Shown: positions 21,334 through 30,487, numbered from the stretch's first letter. The stretch is DNA of 64,000 nucleotides from Verrucomicrobiia bacterium (GCA_026125285.1 JAHCLO010000025.1:1-64000); one strand, 5' to 3'. Made by a program: numbers and translations. The notes: generated by a model from the sequence alone, not told the origin.

Positions 21334-22221
21334 TTAGAACTTAACCTGTTCCAAGTAACGCAAGCTCTGTGGAATCTGTTCCAGCACGGAGGGTGATTCG
21401 TCCTCAATGAAGTAATACTTCACGCCGGCTTTCTTGGCGGCGCGCAGCAGTGACGGCCAGTCCACCTGACCGGTGCCAATCGGCACGTTGTTGGCCACGT
21501 CGGTGTGGCCCGTGAGCGCGCCGGTTTTCACGCCGGATTTCAAATCCTTCACGTGCATCAGCGTCCAGCGTTTGCCGTACCGGTTCAGCAGGGCCACCGG
21601 GTCCTGGCCGGGATACACGGCCCACACCACGTCCATTTCGTAACTCACGTGCTTCGGATTCGTCTCTGCCATCATGAGGTCGAACAATGTGCCGTTGCCG
21701 TGGGGATGAAACTCATAACCGTGGATGTGGTAGAAGAACTTCAACCCGTGTTTGGCCAGTGCCGCGCCCGCCCGGTTGAACACCGCAATGGCGTCACGAC
21801 ATTCCTGCTCATCAAACGCACCTTGGTGGGGAATCCAGGCGCAGCCGACGTATTTCAGACCCAGCAGCTTGGCCTCGCGCGCAATGCTCTCCACGTCGTC
21901 GCGGAATTTCTCATAAGGGAAATGGCCTGCCACCGGTTTCAATCCATGTGCCGCCAGCATTTGCTTGAACTCGCCCGGAGGATGTCCGTAAGTCCCAGCC
22001 AGTTCCACGTAGCGGAAACCGAAGTCACGCGTCCGCGCCAGCGTGCCCGGCACATCCTTGGCAAATTGGTCGCGCAGACTGTAGAGCTGCAAGCCGATGG
22101 GGCCTTTGAAGCTCTTACCGTGACCGGCTTTCCCTTGCGGTTTGTCCGCCGCCTGGACCTGCGTGGACCACAAAATGAAACCAGCCAAGACCATCAACAG
22201 GTAAAAAGTGTTCTGTTTCAT
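21334..22221 (-). CDS. exported sugar phosphate isomerase/epimerase-like TIM-barrel protein
   Basis: The protein has 295 residues. ATG 22221 opens a signal peptide (MKQNTFYLLMVLAGFILWSTQVQA). The mature part is an AP-endonuclease-2/xylose-isomerase-like TIM barrel: IGLQLYSLRDQFAKDVPGTL, YVELAGTYGHPP, metal-binding candidates in HIHGYEFHPHGN, SYEMDVVWAVYPGQDPVALL, LMHVKDLK and YYFIEDESP. Exported members are common in PVC bacteria and usually lie beside sugar dehydrogenases. The substrate is unknown. It begins a probable operon with yebC, and is divergent from copA across 133 bp that hold both promoters. Confidence 0.88.
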   Translation of the reverse strand: MKQNTFYLLMVLAGFILWSTQVQAADKPQGKAGHGKSFKGPIGLQLYSLRDQFAKDVPGTLARTRDFGFRYVELAGTYGHPPGEFKQMLAAHGLKPVAGHFPYEKFRDDVESIAREAKLLGLKYVGCAWIPHQGAFDEQECRDAIAVFNRAGAALAKHGLKFFYHIHGYEFHPHGNGTLFDLMMAETNPKHVSYEMDVVWAVYPGQDPVALLNRYGKRWTLMHVKDLKSGVKTGALTGHTDVANNVPIGTGQVDWPSLLRAAKKAGVKYYFIEDESPSVLEQIPQSLRYLEQVKF

Positions 22222-22354
22222 ACGCGGAGTTAACACCATGCCCGCCACCGAGGAAAGCGCGATTCCAACCTCACTGAACCGGTTGTTATCGCTGCGAACT
22301 CCTGGTTCGACTGTCGGTCCGTTTCAGCTTAATCTCCCCCGCTGTGAAGACAAT

Positions 22355-24745
22355 ATGAGTCAGTCCCCCCAAACGCCCGCCGCTGTAAACGCCAGTGCCG
22401 GTGTCACCGAAATACGTGTGGCTGGCATGACCTGCAACAACTGCGCGCGGCATGTCACGGAAGCTCTTCAGACCGTGCCCGGGGTGCGCAGTGCGTCCGT
22501 TCTGCTCGACGCCGGCCGCGCTTCCGTCCGCTGGGCGGCTGACGCTACACCGGACCTGACGTCCGTCCTCAGCGCCGTCAAGCAAGCGGGCTTTGAGGCC
22601 GAAGCGGTTGATCCAGCCAGCTCTGCGCATGTCGAGAAAGCCGCCCACGCGGGCTGGCATTTGAATCTGTGGCTGGGCGTAATTGTCACCGCGCCTTTGA
22701 TGGCCGGTGAATGGATTTTTGGCCTGGGTCTGAAATCTTGGTTTCAATGGTCGTCCTTTGTGCTGGCCGGCACGGTTCAGTTGATTGCGGGAGCGCAGTT
22801 CTATCGCGGCGCCTGGCGGCAACTTAAAGTCGGCCGCTCGAACATGGATACGCTCGTCGCGCTCGGTTCGAGCACGGCTTTCGGTTACAGCGCATGGGCT
22901 TTGTTGAGCGGGCACGGTGGGCATGTGTATTTCATGGAGGCCGCGGCCATCATCACGCTCATCAGCGTCGGCCACTGGCTCGAAGCCCGGGTAAGCGCCC
23001 GCGCCTCCAGCGCTCTCAAATCGTTGCTGCATCTGGCGCCCCAAACTGCCCGTCGCATCGGAGTCCCGGTTTCCGTTCCGGCGCGTCCCGGTTCAGGATT
23101 CAACCTGCTTGACGCGAAGTTCACGGCCACCGCCGCGGCGACAGTCGAAACCGAAGTCCGCGTCGCCGAACTCCAAGCCGGCGACCTGGTGGCGTTGCGG
23201 CCCGGGGATCGCGTGCCCGTGGACGGCGTTGTGACGGAAGGTGATTCCGCCGTGGACGAATCCATGCTCACTGGGGAATCCGTGCCCGTGGACAAATCGT
23301 CCGGGCATCAACTCTACGCCGGCACGGTGAATGTGAATGGGCGACTGGTCATGCGCGTGACCGTCACGGGCGAGGCCACGGCGCTGGCGCACATCATCGC
23401 CGCCGTGCAACGGGCGCAGACCAGCCGTGCCAACATTCAGCGCCTGGGTGACCGTGTCAGCAGCGTGTTCGTGCCGTTGGTGGTGCTGGTGGCCATTACG
23501 GCCGGGCTGTGGTGGGGAGCGGCGCCGGAATCAGCGGAGCAGGTTCACGACTGGTTCGCGCGCTTCCTGTGGCCGGCACATCCGCCGATTGGCCAGTTGG
23601 CCGCGGCGTTCATCATTGCGGCCGCTGTGCTAATCATTGCCTGTCCGTGCGCGATGGGACTGGCCACGCCCGCCGCCATCATGGCCAGCGCCAATGCGGC
23701 CGCGCGACGGGGAATCCTAATCCGTGACGGCGTGGCGTTGGAGAAAGCGGGCGGCGTCACGGCAGTGATCTTCGACAAGACGGGAACGCTGACCATCGGC
23801 AAACCGAAAGTGGTGAGTACTTGGGAAGCCAGTCAACTTGAGACCGACAGCGCGTTAGTCGCCAATCCAGGGCTGGAATCAAAGGCCGGCTCGACGCCCG
23901 TGCTGCGCGTGGCCGCCACGTTGGCGCGTCACTCCACGCATCCCGTCAGCCAGGCGGTTGCCTCACTTTCATCAACCGAAATGCAGATTACCGACTGGAA
24001 GGAGATTCGCGGCGCCGGCGTTGAGGGCAACGTTCAACTTGCGAAAGGCCGTGCTCGTCTCGGCTCGCTTAACTGGCTGCGCGAGTCGAATGTGGATTTG
24101 GCGGTAGGTGAGAGTTTCATCGGTGAATGGTCTGCCCGGGGCGCAACGCTCGTCGGCGTGGCTGTGGACCAGACGCTGCTCGGATTGTACGCGGTGAAGG
24201 ACACACTGAAGTCCGGCGCGGCGGCCGTCGTGGAGCAACTGCAACGGCAAGGGCTGAAACCCTATCTGCTCACTGGCGACAACAAAGTGACGGCGGCCAG
24301 CATCGCGGAACAATCGGGTATCGCGCCCGAGAATGTATTCGCCGAAGTTCGCCCGGAACAGAAAGCCGGGTTCGTGAAGCGATTGCAGCAGCAAGGCGAA
24401 CGCGTGGCCTTCGTGGGCGACGGCATCAACGATGCACCGGCCCTGGAGCAAGCGGACCTGGGGATTGCCGTCGCTCGCGCCAGCGACATCGCGCGCGAGG
24501 CGGCGGACATCATTTTGCTGCGGTCGGAGATTGATGCCGTGCCCGAAGCGCTGGGCCTGGCCCGAGCCACGTTGCGCACCATCAAACAGAATCTCTTTTG
24601 GGCTTTTTTCTACAATGCGATCGGCGTGCCGTTGGCGGCCCTCGGCTTTATGAGCCCGGTGCTCTGCGCCGCCGCCATGGGGTTTTCCGATCTGATCGTG
24701 ATTGGCAACGCATTGCGTTTGCGGCACTGGGAGAATCGAGCGTAA
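22355..24745 (+). CDS. copA: Cu+-exporting P1B-type ATPase (CopA-like)
   Basis: The protein has 796 residues from ATG 22355; upstream in-frame starts exist at 22208 and 22238 but lack family sequence. One N-terminal heavy-metal domain carries GMTCNNCA (CxxC at residues 27-30). Transmembrane helices follow, with an actuator TGES (near 23271-23282), the intramembrane CPC motif in IACPCAMGLATP, phosphorylation motif DKTGTLT (about residue 473), the P1B-specific SxHP variant HSTHPVSQAV, TGDNK and GDGINDAPAL. CPC with a single HMA fits Cu+ export from the cytoplasm. No CueR/CsoR-type operator was recognised upstream. The convergent metal-sensor-like gene ends 13 bp away. Confidence 0.94.
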   Translation: MSQSPQTPAAVNASAGVTEIRVAGMTCNNCARHVTEALQTVPGVRSASVLLDAGRASVRWAADATPDLTSVLSAVKQAGFEAEAVDPASSAHVEKAAHAGWHLNLWLGVIVTAPLMAGEWIFGLGLKSWFQWSSFVLAGTVQLIAGAQFYRGAWRQLKVGRSNMDTLVALGSSTAFGYSAWALLSGHGGHVYFMEAAAIITLISVGHWLEARVSARASSALKSLLHLAPQTARRIGVPVSVPARPGSGFNLLDAKFTATAAATVETEVRVAELQAGDLVALRPGDRVPVDGVVTEGDSAVDESMLTGESVPVDKSSGHQLYAGTVNVNGRLVMRVTVTGEATALAHIIAAVQRAQTSRANIQRLGDRVSSVFVPLVVLVAITAGLWWGAAPESAEQVHDWFARFLWPAHPPIGQLAAAFIIAAAVLIIACPCAMGLATPAAIMASANAAARRGILIRDGVALEKAGGVTAVIFDKTGTLTIGKPKVVSTWEASQLETDSALVANPGLESKAGSTPVLRVAATLARHSTHPVSQAVASLSSTEMQITDWKEIRGAGVEGNVQLAKGRARLGSLNWLRESNVDLAVGESFIGEWSARGATLVGVAVDQTLLGLYAVKDTLKSGAAAVVEQLQRQGLKPYLLTGDNKVTAASIAEQSGIAPENVFAEVRPEQKAGFVKRLQQQGERVAFVGDGINDAPALEQADLGIAVARASDIAREAADIILLRSEIDAVPEALGLARATLRTIKQNLFWAFFYNAIGVPLAALGFMSPVLCAAAMGFSDLIVIGNALRLRHWENRA

Positions 24746-24758
24746 TCCCCCGACAATT

Positions 24759-25316
24759 TCAGCGATCCTCCGGTGCCGGAATCCGGGGCGGTGCGAACTC
24801 GCGCCCTTCGGTGGGCGCTCCCTCTCGCAGAGGACGACGGCGTTCTGGCGGTGGAGCTTCACCCGATCGTCTAGGCAGAGGCAGACGAGGCTTCATCAAT
24901 TCTTCGTAGCGCGCCCTTTGTTCCGGGGTGAGCTGCGCGCGAATCTGTTCCTTCGTCTCCTGCATCTCGCGGCGCAGTTGGGGCGCGAGGCCGTCCCACA
25001 ACTGCCGGTTGCGTTCCTGGCCTTCGGCAATGATTCTCCCAATGCGTTCCCGTTGTTCCGGGGTGAGACGCAGTTCGTGATCGAGCCGTTGCAGAAATTC
25101 CCGTTGCAGGACCTGGGCTTGCGGACTGTTGGGGTTGGGCAACCGTAAATCGCGTGCGCCGCCGGGAAAGTCGCCACCCCGCATGGGATTCTCCCGATGG
25201 TCGGAACCAGATTGGTGTGGAACGTCGTGGCTGGTGTAATTGACGAGTAAACCGCCGGTAATGACACCGGCGCCAAAGATCACCAGCGTGGCGAGGACTA
25301 TCTTCCAGACATTCAC
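24759..25316 (-). CDS. membrane-anchored periplasmic metal sensor-like protein (LTxxQ/Spy-CnrX type)
   Basis: The protein has 185 residues. The N-terminal helix IVLATLVIFGAGVITGGLLV anchors a periplasmic, charged helical domain with two LTPEQRxR motifs (HELRLTPEQRERIGRII and RAQLTPEQRARYEEL), as in Spy, ZraP and CnrX. The tail is Pro/Arg-rich. The start is GTG 25316, overlapping the stop of the preceding gene as GTGA, so translation is coupled. With the sigma factor and anti-sigma candidate upstream it forms a three-gene module resembling metal- or stress-responsive Cnr-type modules. The ligand is not shown. Confidence 0.85.
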   Translation of the reverse strand: MNVWKIVLATLVIFGAGVITGGLLVNYTSHDVPHQSGSDHRENPMRGGDFPGGARDLRLPNPNSPQAQVLQREFLQRLDHELRLTPEQRERIGRIIAEGQERNRQLWDGLAPQLRREMQETKEQIRAQLTPEQRARYEELMKPRLPLPRRSGEAPPPERRRPLREGAPTEGREFAPPRIPAPEDR

Positions 25317-25618
25317 CAGGTTTCCTCAGAGTGATCCACGGTGGCGAGCATCGTCTGCTCAAACACCTGGGCGATGTCTTCGTCGCTGACACTCGACGCC
25401 GGGGCGAACGCCGTCCACGCGCCCAGGGCCAGACTGATGGCTACGCACGGTGCCGCTGCGCGCCACAGCGCCCGCGCCCAGAATGCGCCGAGATCCGCCG
25501 TCGCTCCGACCCGCAAGCGAGCCACGATGCGTTTCTCAAACGCATACGGCACGCGATCGGAGGGAGGTTGGACGCGGGCGGCCGCCATCAGTTTCTGCTG
25601 CAACTGGTCCAAGTTCAT
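25313..25618 (-). CDS. small single-pass membrane protein, candidate anti-sigma factor
   Basis: The protein has 101 residues from ATG 25618; a GTG at 25657 would add 13 residues. The N-terminal part is soluble and helical (LQQKLMAAARVQPPSDRVPYAFEKRIVARL). One transmembrane helix follows (RAAAPCVAISLALGAWTAFA), then a short acidic tail. There is no ZAS motif (HxxxCxxC). It sits directly after an ECF sigma gene and overlaps the metal-sensor-like gene. Position and topology, not sequence similarity, support an anti-sigma role. Confidence 0.75.
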   Translation of the reverse strand: MNLDQLQQKLMAAARVQPPSDRVPYAFEKRIVARLRVGATADLGAFWARALWRAAAPCVAISLALGAWTAFAPASSVSDEDIAQVFEQTMLATVDHSEETW

Positions 25619-25659
25619 AACATCAACGTTCAGTTCAGACGGGGGGCGCGGTTTCACGG

Positions 25660-26235
25660 TTACAAATACTTGTCGCGAGCCAGGCGGGCGAGAATTTTCC
25701 GCATTTCGGCCCGCGCCCGAAAGGCCCGCACTTTCACCAGCGTCCCGGACCAGCCGGTCAATTCCGAGATTTCCTTCACCGAGCGATCCTCAATTTCCAG
25801 CAACGTGATTACCAACCGCGCCGCCGGCGACATCTGTTCCAGAGCGCGTTCGATCAGTTGGCGGGCGGCGTCGGCGTGTTCGTCGGCGGATTCCGGCTGG
25901 GCGACAAACCGGTCCAGCCAATCAGTTTCCGGTTCGGACAACTCGGAAAACGTGGTTTCCCGGTTGCGCTGATGGCCGCGCAAGAAGTCATAACACGTTC
26001 GCACCGCCAGTCGCATCAGCCAGTGTTCAAACGGGGCATCACCACGAAAGCTGCTCAATTTGTTGAACGCCTTGAGCCAGACTTCCTGGACGATATCTTC
26101 GACCTCGCTCTCGCGCCGCGCGTAACGCCGGGCGGTGGCAAAGACGCGCGGGGAGTACTGCTCCACCAGTGGCTCGAAGCTGGCGGCGTCGCCTTTCAGC
26201 ACGGCGGCGATCAACTCCGCTTCGGTCCGTTCCAT
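25660..26235 (-). CDS. ECF sigma factor (RpoE-like)
   Basis: The protein has 191 residues from ATG 26235; the upstream extension to 26316 is unlike any sigma factor. Region 2 is VEQYSPRVFATARRYARRESEVEDIVQEVWLKAFNKLSSFRGDAPFEHWLMRLAVRTCYDFLR, and region 4 is SPAARLVITLLEIEDRSVKEISELTGWSGTLVKVRAFRARAEMRKIL. These are standard for the extracytoplasmic-function class. The gene is followed after about 40 bp by the anti-sigma candidate and a periplasmic sensor on the same strand, and probably autoregulates the module from a promoter in 26236-26334. Confidence 0.92.
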   Translation of the reverse strand: MERTEAELIAAVLKGDAASFEPLVEQYSPRVFATARRYARRESEVEDIVQEVWLKAFNKLSSFRGDAPFEHWLMRLAVRTCYDFLRGHQRNRETTFSELSEPETDWLDRFVAQPESADEHADAARQLIERALEQMSPAARLVITLLEIEDRSVKEISELTGWSGTLVKVRAFRARAEMRKILARLARDKYL

Positions 26236-26334
26236 TGGCGCTATACATGCCAGAGTCGGCTTGCCCGAGGAAGTCAAAAGCCACCGCGCTGGTGGTAGTG
26301 CGATGGCCTTGACCATGTTCCGAAACGTAATTGC

Positions 26335-27135
26335 TCAACGCGGTGAACGCGCCGGCGGCGGCAGGTCGTGTTCGCCGCGCGGCTCGCGCAATGGACGCTC
26401 TCCCCGGCGTGGTTCGTCGCGGCGCAGTTCTTCGCGCGGTTGTTCGCGCCGCAACTCCGGGCGCGCTTCCCCGGCTGCGCTCGGGGGCAGGTTCCTGATG
26501 CGCTCGATTTGTTCGGGCGCGAGGGGCGGTCTCACACGCGCCAGCGCCCGGCCGCGGAGCACTGCCAGTTCGCCTTCGAGTCGTCCGGTTTCCAAGGCCG
26601 CCCGGCGCACCGCATCCTCATCCAACCTGGGCGACAGGCTTGCGTGCATCAACTCACGGCGCGCCTCGCGGAGTCTTTGCTCCAGTTCCCGCGTTCGCTC
26701 GCGCTGATCCAACATGATTTCTCGCAGGGAGGCGCGCTGGTCTTCGGTCAAAACCCGCTCCAACTGGGGGGCAAATCGGCCGGGTGGAAGGGCTTGAGGC
26801 GCCCCTGCCGGTGGACGGTCCACTCGCGGCAGATCGCGTTGCGGTTCGCGGGGCATCTGGCGGGGAGGCAGTTCGCGCGAGCGGAAGTCATCAACCCGGC
26901 GCAGGCTGCTTTCCAGTCGTTCCAGTCGTCGTTGTTCCTCCGGGGTAAGTGAGCCAGAGGCTTCTTTCTGGCGCAGTTGCTCCAGGATTTCCTGCAACCT
27001 CTCCCGACGTTGTTCCGCGACCGGAGCAACTCCGCGATCCGGCGGTGGGTCGGCTTGACTTGGCTGGGCGAAAGCAGGGCCGCCGGTCAAGACCAGATTT
27101 GCGGCCAGGCAGAATAGCACGGTTTGAGTTTTCAT
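26335..27135 (-). CDS. exported Arg/Glu/Pro-rich LTxEQ-repeat protein (Spy/CpxP-like)
   Basis: The protein has 266 residues with a signal peptide (MKTQTVLFCLAANLVLTGGPAFA). The mature chain is very rich in Arg, Glu and Pro, helical, with Spy-like motifs: SLTPEEQRRLERLE, RVLTEDQRASLREI and PLAPEQIERIRNLP. The last 40 residues are a low-complexity RREEP-type tail. Related in style to the sensor-like gene 1.0 kb downstream, so it may be a chaperone or buffer for the same envelope stress. It is separated from the sigma gene by 99 bp. Confidence 0.75.
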   Translation of the reverse strand: MKTQTVLFCLAANLVLTGGPAFAQPSQADPPPDRGVAPVAEQRRERLQEILEQLRQKEASGSLTPEEQRRLERLESSLRRVDDFRSRELPPRQMPREPQRDLPRVDRPPAGAPQALPPGRFAPQLERVLTEDQRASLREIMLDQRERTRELEQRLREARRELMHASLSPRLDEDAVRRAALETGRLEGELAVLRGRALARVRPPLAPEQIERIRNLPPSAAGEARPELRREQPREELRRDEPRRGERPLREPRGEHDLPPPARSPR

Positions 27136-27257
27136 AGAATTTCACTGAGCGGTGCATTCAACAATTTGACGTTCACATCAGGGGGAGACGACCGCCGCCC
27201 GGTGGTGGTTACAGGAAGACTGAATTATGCAACCGACGAATCGTCGGAGGACGCAGT

Positions 27258-27509
27258 TTAGCGTCTGATGCCAAACGCCTGCTCGAAGTCCGCGGAGAAC
27301 CGGGTCAACGCGGCACTGATCTTGGGCGGTTGCTCGGAGAGCGTGTTCGCCATACGTTCGAGGGTCTGCGGGTTGTACTTGATGAGTTCCGTGGCCGCCA
27401 GGATCAGGGACAAATTGTTATTGATGTCGTGTCGCAGCTTGGAGAGGTGTTCGTTCAACTTCTCAATCTGCTCGACTGTCAAGGTCACGGGTTGGCTCGG
27501 CAACGTCAT
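27258..27509 (-). CDS. stand-alone histidine-kinase dimerisation (H-box)-like small protein
   Basis: The protein has 83 residues. ATG 27509 was chosen; the longer frame to 27986 runs antisense-style through the PQQ gene. It is all-helical. The core LSKLRHDINNNLSLILAATELIKYNP matches the H-box of HisKA/DHp domains (H-[DE]-[IL]-N-N), with a second helix downstream, but there is no ATP-binding domain. Similar ultra-short proteins could act as phosphotransfer (Spo0B/Hpt-like) or dimerisation partners. It lies 88 bp after the PQQ-propeller gene. Function unproven. Confidence 0.6.
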   Translation of the reverse strand: MTLPSQPVTLTVEQIEKLNEHLSKLRHDINNNLSLILAATELIKYNPQTLERMANTLSEQPPKISAALTRFSADFEQAFGIRR

Positions 27510-27597
27510 ACCCCAGAATGAGCGGAAGCGGTGCGTCAAGCAAGCTGCATCCGGGGCTCGCCTGCCATCCGCGAGGACTATCGGGATCGCGCCCGGC

Positions 27598-28998
27598 TCA
27601 GTTGGCCGAGATGCAGTAAACGCTCTGATGACCGCGAATGAACAATTCCTTGCCCACCAGTGCGATTGAGGCATCCGCACGTTCCTCCAGTTTGTTCGTG
27701 GCCAGGACTTCAAGGTTGGGACCTTGCTTGAGCACCAGGGTCGTGCCATCGCGGCCCAGCACATACACGCGGTCTTTCGCGGCCACGGGCGAGGCGTAGA
27801 TGCCCGAAAGCCCCTCCAGCCGTTGCTCCTCAAAATACGCCTTGCCGCTCTTGGCATCGAAACAGGAGAGGATGCCGGAGTTGACCTTGACCAGGTAAAG
27901 CAGGTTGTCCACGAGCAAGGGCGAGGGGACATACGGCGTGTTGCGATTGTGACTCCAGCGGATGGCGTCGGTGCCGGCCAGGTCACCGGTGTGCCCCAAC
28001 GCGATGGCGAACAGCGCGCTGCCGCGAAAGCCGCTGGTCACATAAACCGTGCTGGCATCCGCCACGGGGCTGGGAATGACATTGCCGGTCTGGCCGCCGC
28101 AGGACCATAACTCCTTGCCAGTCGCAAGATCGTAACTCCGCACCTTGTCAGTTGCATTGACCACCACCTGGAGTTTATCTCCGTGCTGCACAATCAACGG
28201 CGTGGCCCAGGACGTGGCCTCGCTGCGCGGATTTCGCCAGAGTTCCCTGCCAGTGCGCCGGTCGAGGGCGACGATGAAGTCGTTGTCCGTCTCATCATCC
28301 CAGCAAACGACTACCGTGTTGCCGTGCAACGCGGGCGATGAACCTTCGCCGAAGCTGTTGCGCGTCCGCATCTGACCAAAGTCTTTCTGCCATTTCAAAT
28401 TCCCCTCCAGATCGTAACAGTGCAGCCCGCGTGATCCAAAATAAGCGAGCACCACCTCGCCATCAGTGACCGGCGAGGCCGAGGCAAAACCGTGATCCTG
28501 ATGATGCCCCTCGTGGGGTACTTCTTCACGCGCCACTTTTTGCCAGAGGGTTTTGCCGGTGGCGCGGTCCAAACAAAGCACGGAGAACTCATGTTTCTCG
28601 GTGGGTCGCTCGGAACGGCCAAAGCCACCACCGCCACCACCAGGCCGACGGCGGCCATCGCCCTGTCCGGCGGCAGGGGATTCGGGCGTGGCCGGTGAAG
28701 CGGCGACCGCGGGCGTTTCGGCGGGCTGGCCGGTCTTCACCGCGGTGAGGATAAACACTTTATTCCCCCAAATGATGGGAGTCGAAGTCCCGAAACCGGG
28801 AGTCTTCACCTTCCACTTGAGATTCTTGGTCTCGCTCCATTCCAGCGGCGGATCGGCTTCCGGAGCCACGCCCGTGAGGAGCGGGCCGCGCCATTGCGGC
28901 CAGTAGCGCCGGGCCTCCTCGGCGGAGGCTGCAGCCGTAAAGGTGGAAAGTGTGATGGCGAGCGTGCTCGCGCCAATGGCTGAGGACAATGATCTCAT
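27598..28998 (-). CDS. secreted PQQ-like beta-propeller protein
   Basis: The protein has 466 residues with a signal peptide ending ...AAASAEEARRYWPQWRGP. The opening WPQWRGP...TGVAPEADPPLEWSETKNLKWKV is the hallmark of PVC-type PQQ-like repeat proteins. Several blades follow with LDRATGKTLWQK, YDLEGNLKWQKDFG, LDRRTGRELWRNP, YDLATGKELWSCGG and FDAKSGKAYFEEQ. A Gly/Arg-rich low-complexity insert (RRRPGGGGGGFGRSERP) interrupts blade one. No dehydrogenase motifs are visible, so it is probably a binding or scaffold propeller rather than an enzyme. Confidence 0.88.
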   Translation of the reverse strand: MRSLSSAIGASTLAITLSTFTAAASAEEARRYWPQWRGPLLTGVAPEADPPLEWSETKNLKWKVKTPGFGTSTPIIWGNKVFILTAVKTGQPAETPAVAASPATPESPAAGQGDGRRRPGGGGGGFGRSERPTEKHEFSVLCLDRATGKTLWQKVAREEVPHEGHHQDHGFASASPVTDGEVVLAYFGSRGLHCYDLEGNLKWQKDFGQMRTRNSFGEGSSPALHGNTVVVCWDDETDNDFIVALDRRTGRELWRNPRSEATSWATPLIVQHGDKLQVVVNATDKVRSYDLATGKELWSCGGQTGNVIPSPVADASTVYVTSGFRGSALFAIALGHTGDLAGTDAIRWSHNRNTPYVPSPLLVDNLLYLVKVNSGILSCFDAKSGKAYFEEQRLEGLSGIYASPVAAKDRVYVLGRDGTTLVLKQGPNLEVLATNKLEERADASIALVGKELFIRGHQSVYCISAN

Positions 28999-29152
28999 GG
29001 TTCAAACTCTGGACGGCTTGTTTGGCAAGACAGTTACGCCAGATTTGCACGCGGGGCAAGTAGCCATAGCAATAAAACAGTCCGTTTGCCTCGGGCGAGT
29101 TGAGGCCAGGTCTGAAATCCATTGCCGCGGTGGAATCCCACCTGCCCGCGGG

Positions 29153-30424
29153 TCATCGAGAATCGGGATTGCGGTCCATGGGTGAATGGTGCTGCAGTTC
29201 CGCTGCCACGCGCTCGGCGGCGCGCATTACCCGCAAGACATTCAACCCGGCTACTTTCTGGATTTCCCCGGGCGTGTAGCCGCGGCGCAGCAACTCTGCC
29301 AGCAACGCCGGATACTTGGAGACATCCTCCAATCCCACGGGCGGACCGGAAAACCCCTCATAATCCGCCCCGATGCCAATATGATCAATGCCCGCCACTT
29401 TACGGATGTGGTCAATGTGGTCGGCCACGTCGCTCAATGCTGCCCGGCTGCCGCGTGGCCGTGACCGGCGCCATTCCGTCATTCCGGCGTCCACTTTCTG
29501 CGGGTCGTCCTGATAGCGTTGCTGCAGTCGTTGCCGTTCCGCCATGCTGGCTTCAAACATTACGCGGTCCTGCTCCGTAAGGTAGCCGGGGAGAAAACAC
29601 ACCATCACCACGCCGCCGTTGGTCTTGACCAGTTGCAGGACGTCGTCGGGCACGTTGCGCGGGTGACGGCACAGCGCGTAGGCCGAGGAATGGGAGAAGA
29701 TCACCGGCGCTTTCGTCACGCGCAAGGCATCGCGCATGGTGTCGTCGGTTACGTGCGACAAATCCACCAACATGCCGAGGCGGTTCATCTCGCGGACAAC
29801 TTCTTCGCCAAACGAAGTCAATCCACCGTGTTTGGCGTCGTCGCCCGCCGCATCGGCCCAATCGGTGTTCTGGGTGTGGGTCAGCGTCAGGTAACGCGCG
29901 CCCAGTTTGTAGGTCATCCGTAGCGCGGCCAGTGAATTGTTGATGGAATGTCCGCCTTCCATCCCGATGAGGGAGGCAATTCTGCCCTGACGGTGAATCC
30001 GCTCCACGTCGTCCGCCGTCAGGGCCAGTTCAAACGTGTCGGGATACCGCGCGCACAAGCGATGCACCACGTCAATTTGCTCCAGCGTGGCCTGCAACGC
30101 TTCCGCCCCCGGCAACTTGGCGGGCACATAGACCGACCAGAACTGTCCGCCGACCCCACCGGCGCGCAGGCGCGGAATGTCGGTGACCCACGGAGGATTG
30201 AACTGGCTGGTGTCGCGCCGCAGATCAATCGCCGACAGATCGCCGCCGCGTTTGCGGTACTGCCAGGGCAGATCGTTGTGCCCGTCAATCAACGGCACTT
30301 CGCGGAGCAACGCCCGCACTTCGGCCAAGCGGCGTTCGGCCGCTTCATCCGCCAGAGCGGTCGTTGGAAGAATCAAAGCCGTCATGCACGCACAGACAAG
30401 AAGGACGGGCCGCACAGTTTTCAT
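29153..30424 (-). CDS. membrane dipeptidase (peptidase M19)
   Basis: The protein has 423 residues with a signal peptide (residues 1-26). Zinc and active-site elements are present: IDGHNDLP (His49, Asp51), GMEGGHSI (bridging Glu), LVDLSHVTDD and VIFSHSSAYALCRHPRN (two His), GGVVMVCFLPGYL, then HIDHIRKVAGIDHIGIGADYEG near the C-terminus. This is the full renal-dipeptidase signature. The enzyme hydrolyses dipeptides, often with D-residues at P1', in the periplasm. It stands alone, 154 bp downstream of the start of the PQQ gene. Confidence 0.93.
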   Translation of the reverse strand: MKTVRPVLLVCACMTALILPTTALADEAAERRLAEVRALLREVPLIDGHNDLPWQYRKRGGDLSAIDLRRDTSQFNPPWVTDIPRLRAGGVGGQFWSVYVPAKLPGAEALQATLEQIDVVHRLCARYPDTFELALTADDVERIHRQGRIASLIGMEGGHSINNSLAALRMTYKLGARYLTLTHTQNTDWADAAGDDAKHGGLTSFGEEVVREMNRLGMLVDLSHVTDDTMRDALRVTKAPVIFSHSSAYALCRHPRNVPDDVLQLVKTNGGVVMVCFLPGYLTEQDRVMFEASMAERQRLQQRYQDDPQKVDAGMTEWRRSRPRGSRAALSDVADHIDHIRKVAGIDHIGIGADYEGFSGPPVGLEDVSKYPALLAELLRRGYTPGEIQKVAGLNVLRVMRAAERVAAELQHHSPMDRNPDSR

Positions 30425-30487
30425 TGGTCTTGGGCCGCAGTGTGGCAGCGAGGTTTCGGTCCGCCAAGCGAAAGATCAATTTCGTGC

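Noticed and set aside
27510..27986. Long N-terminal extension of the H-box protein
   Set aside because: These codons are an off-frame reading of the PQQ gene with Trp/Pro/Arg-rich sequence; ATG 27509 begins the recognisable domain.
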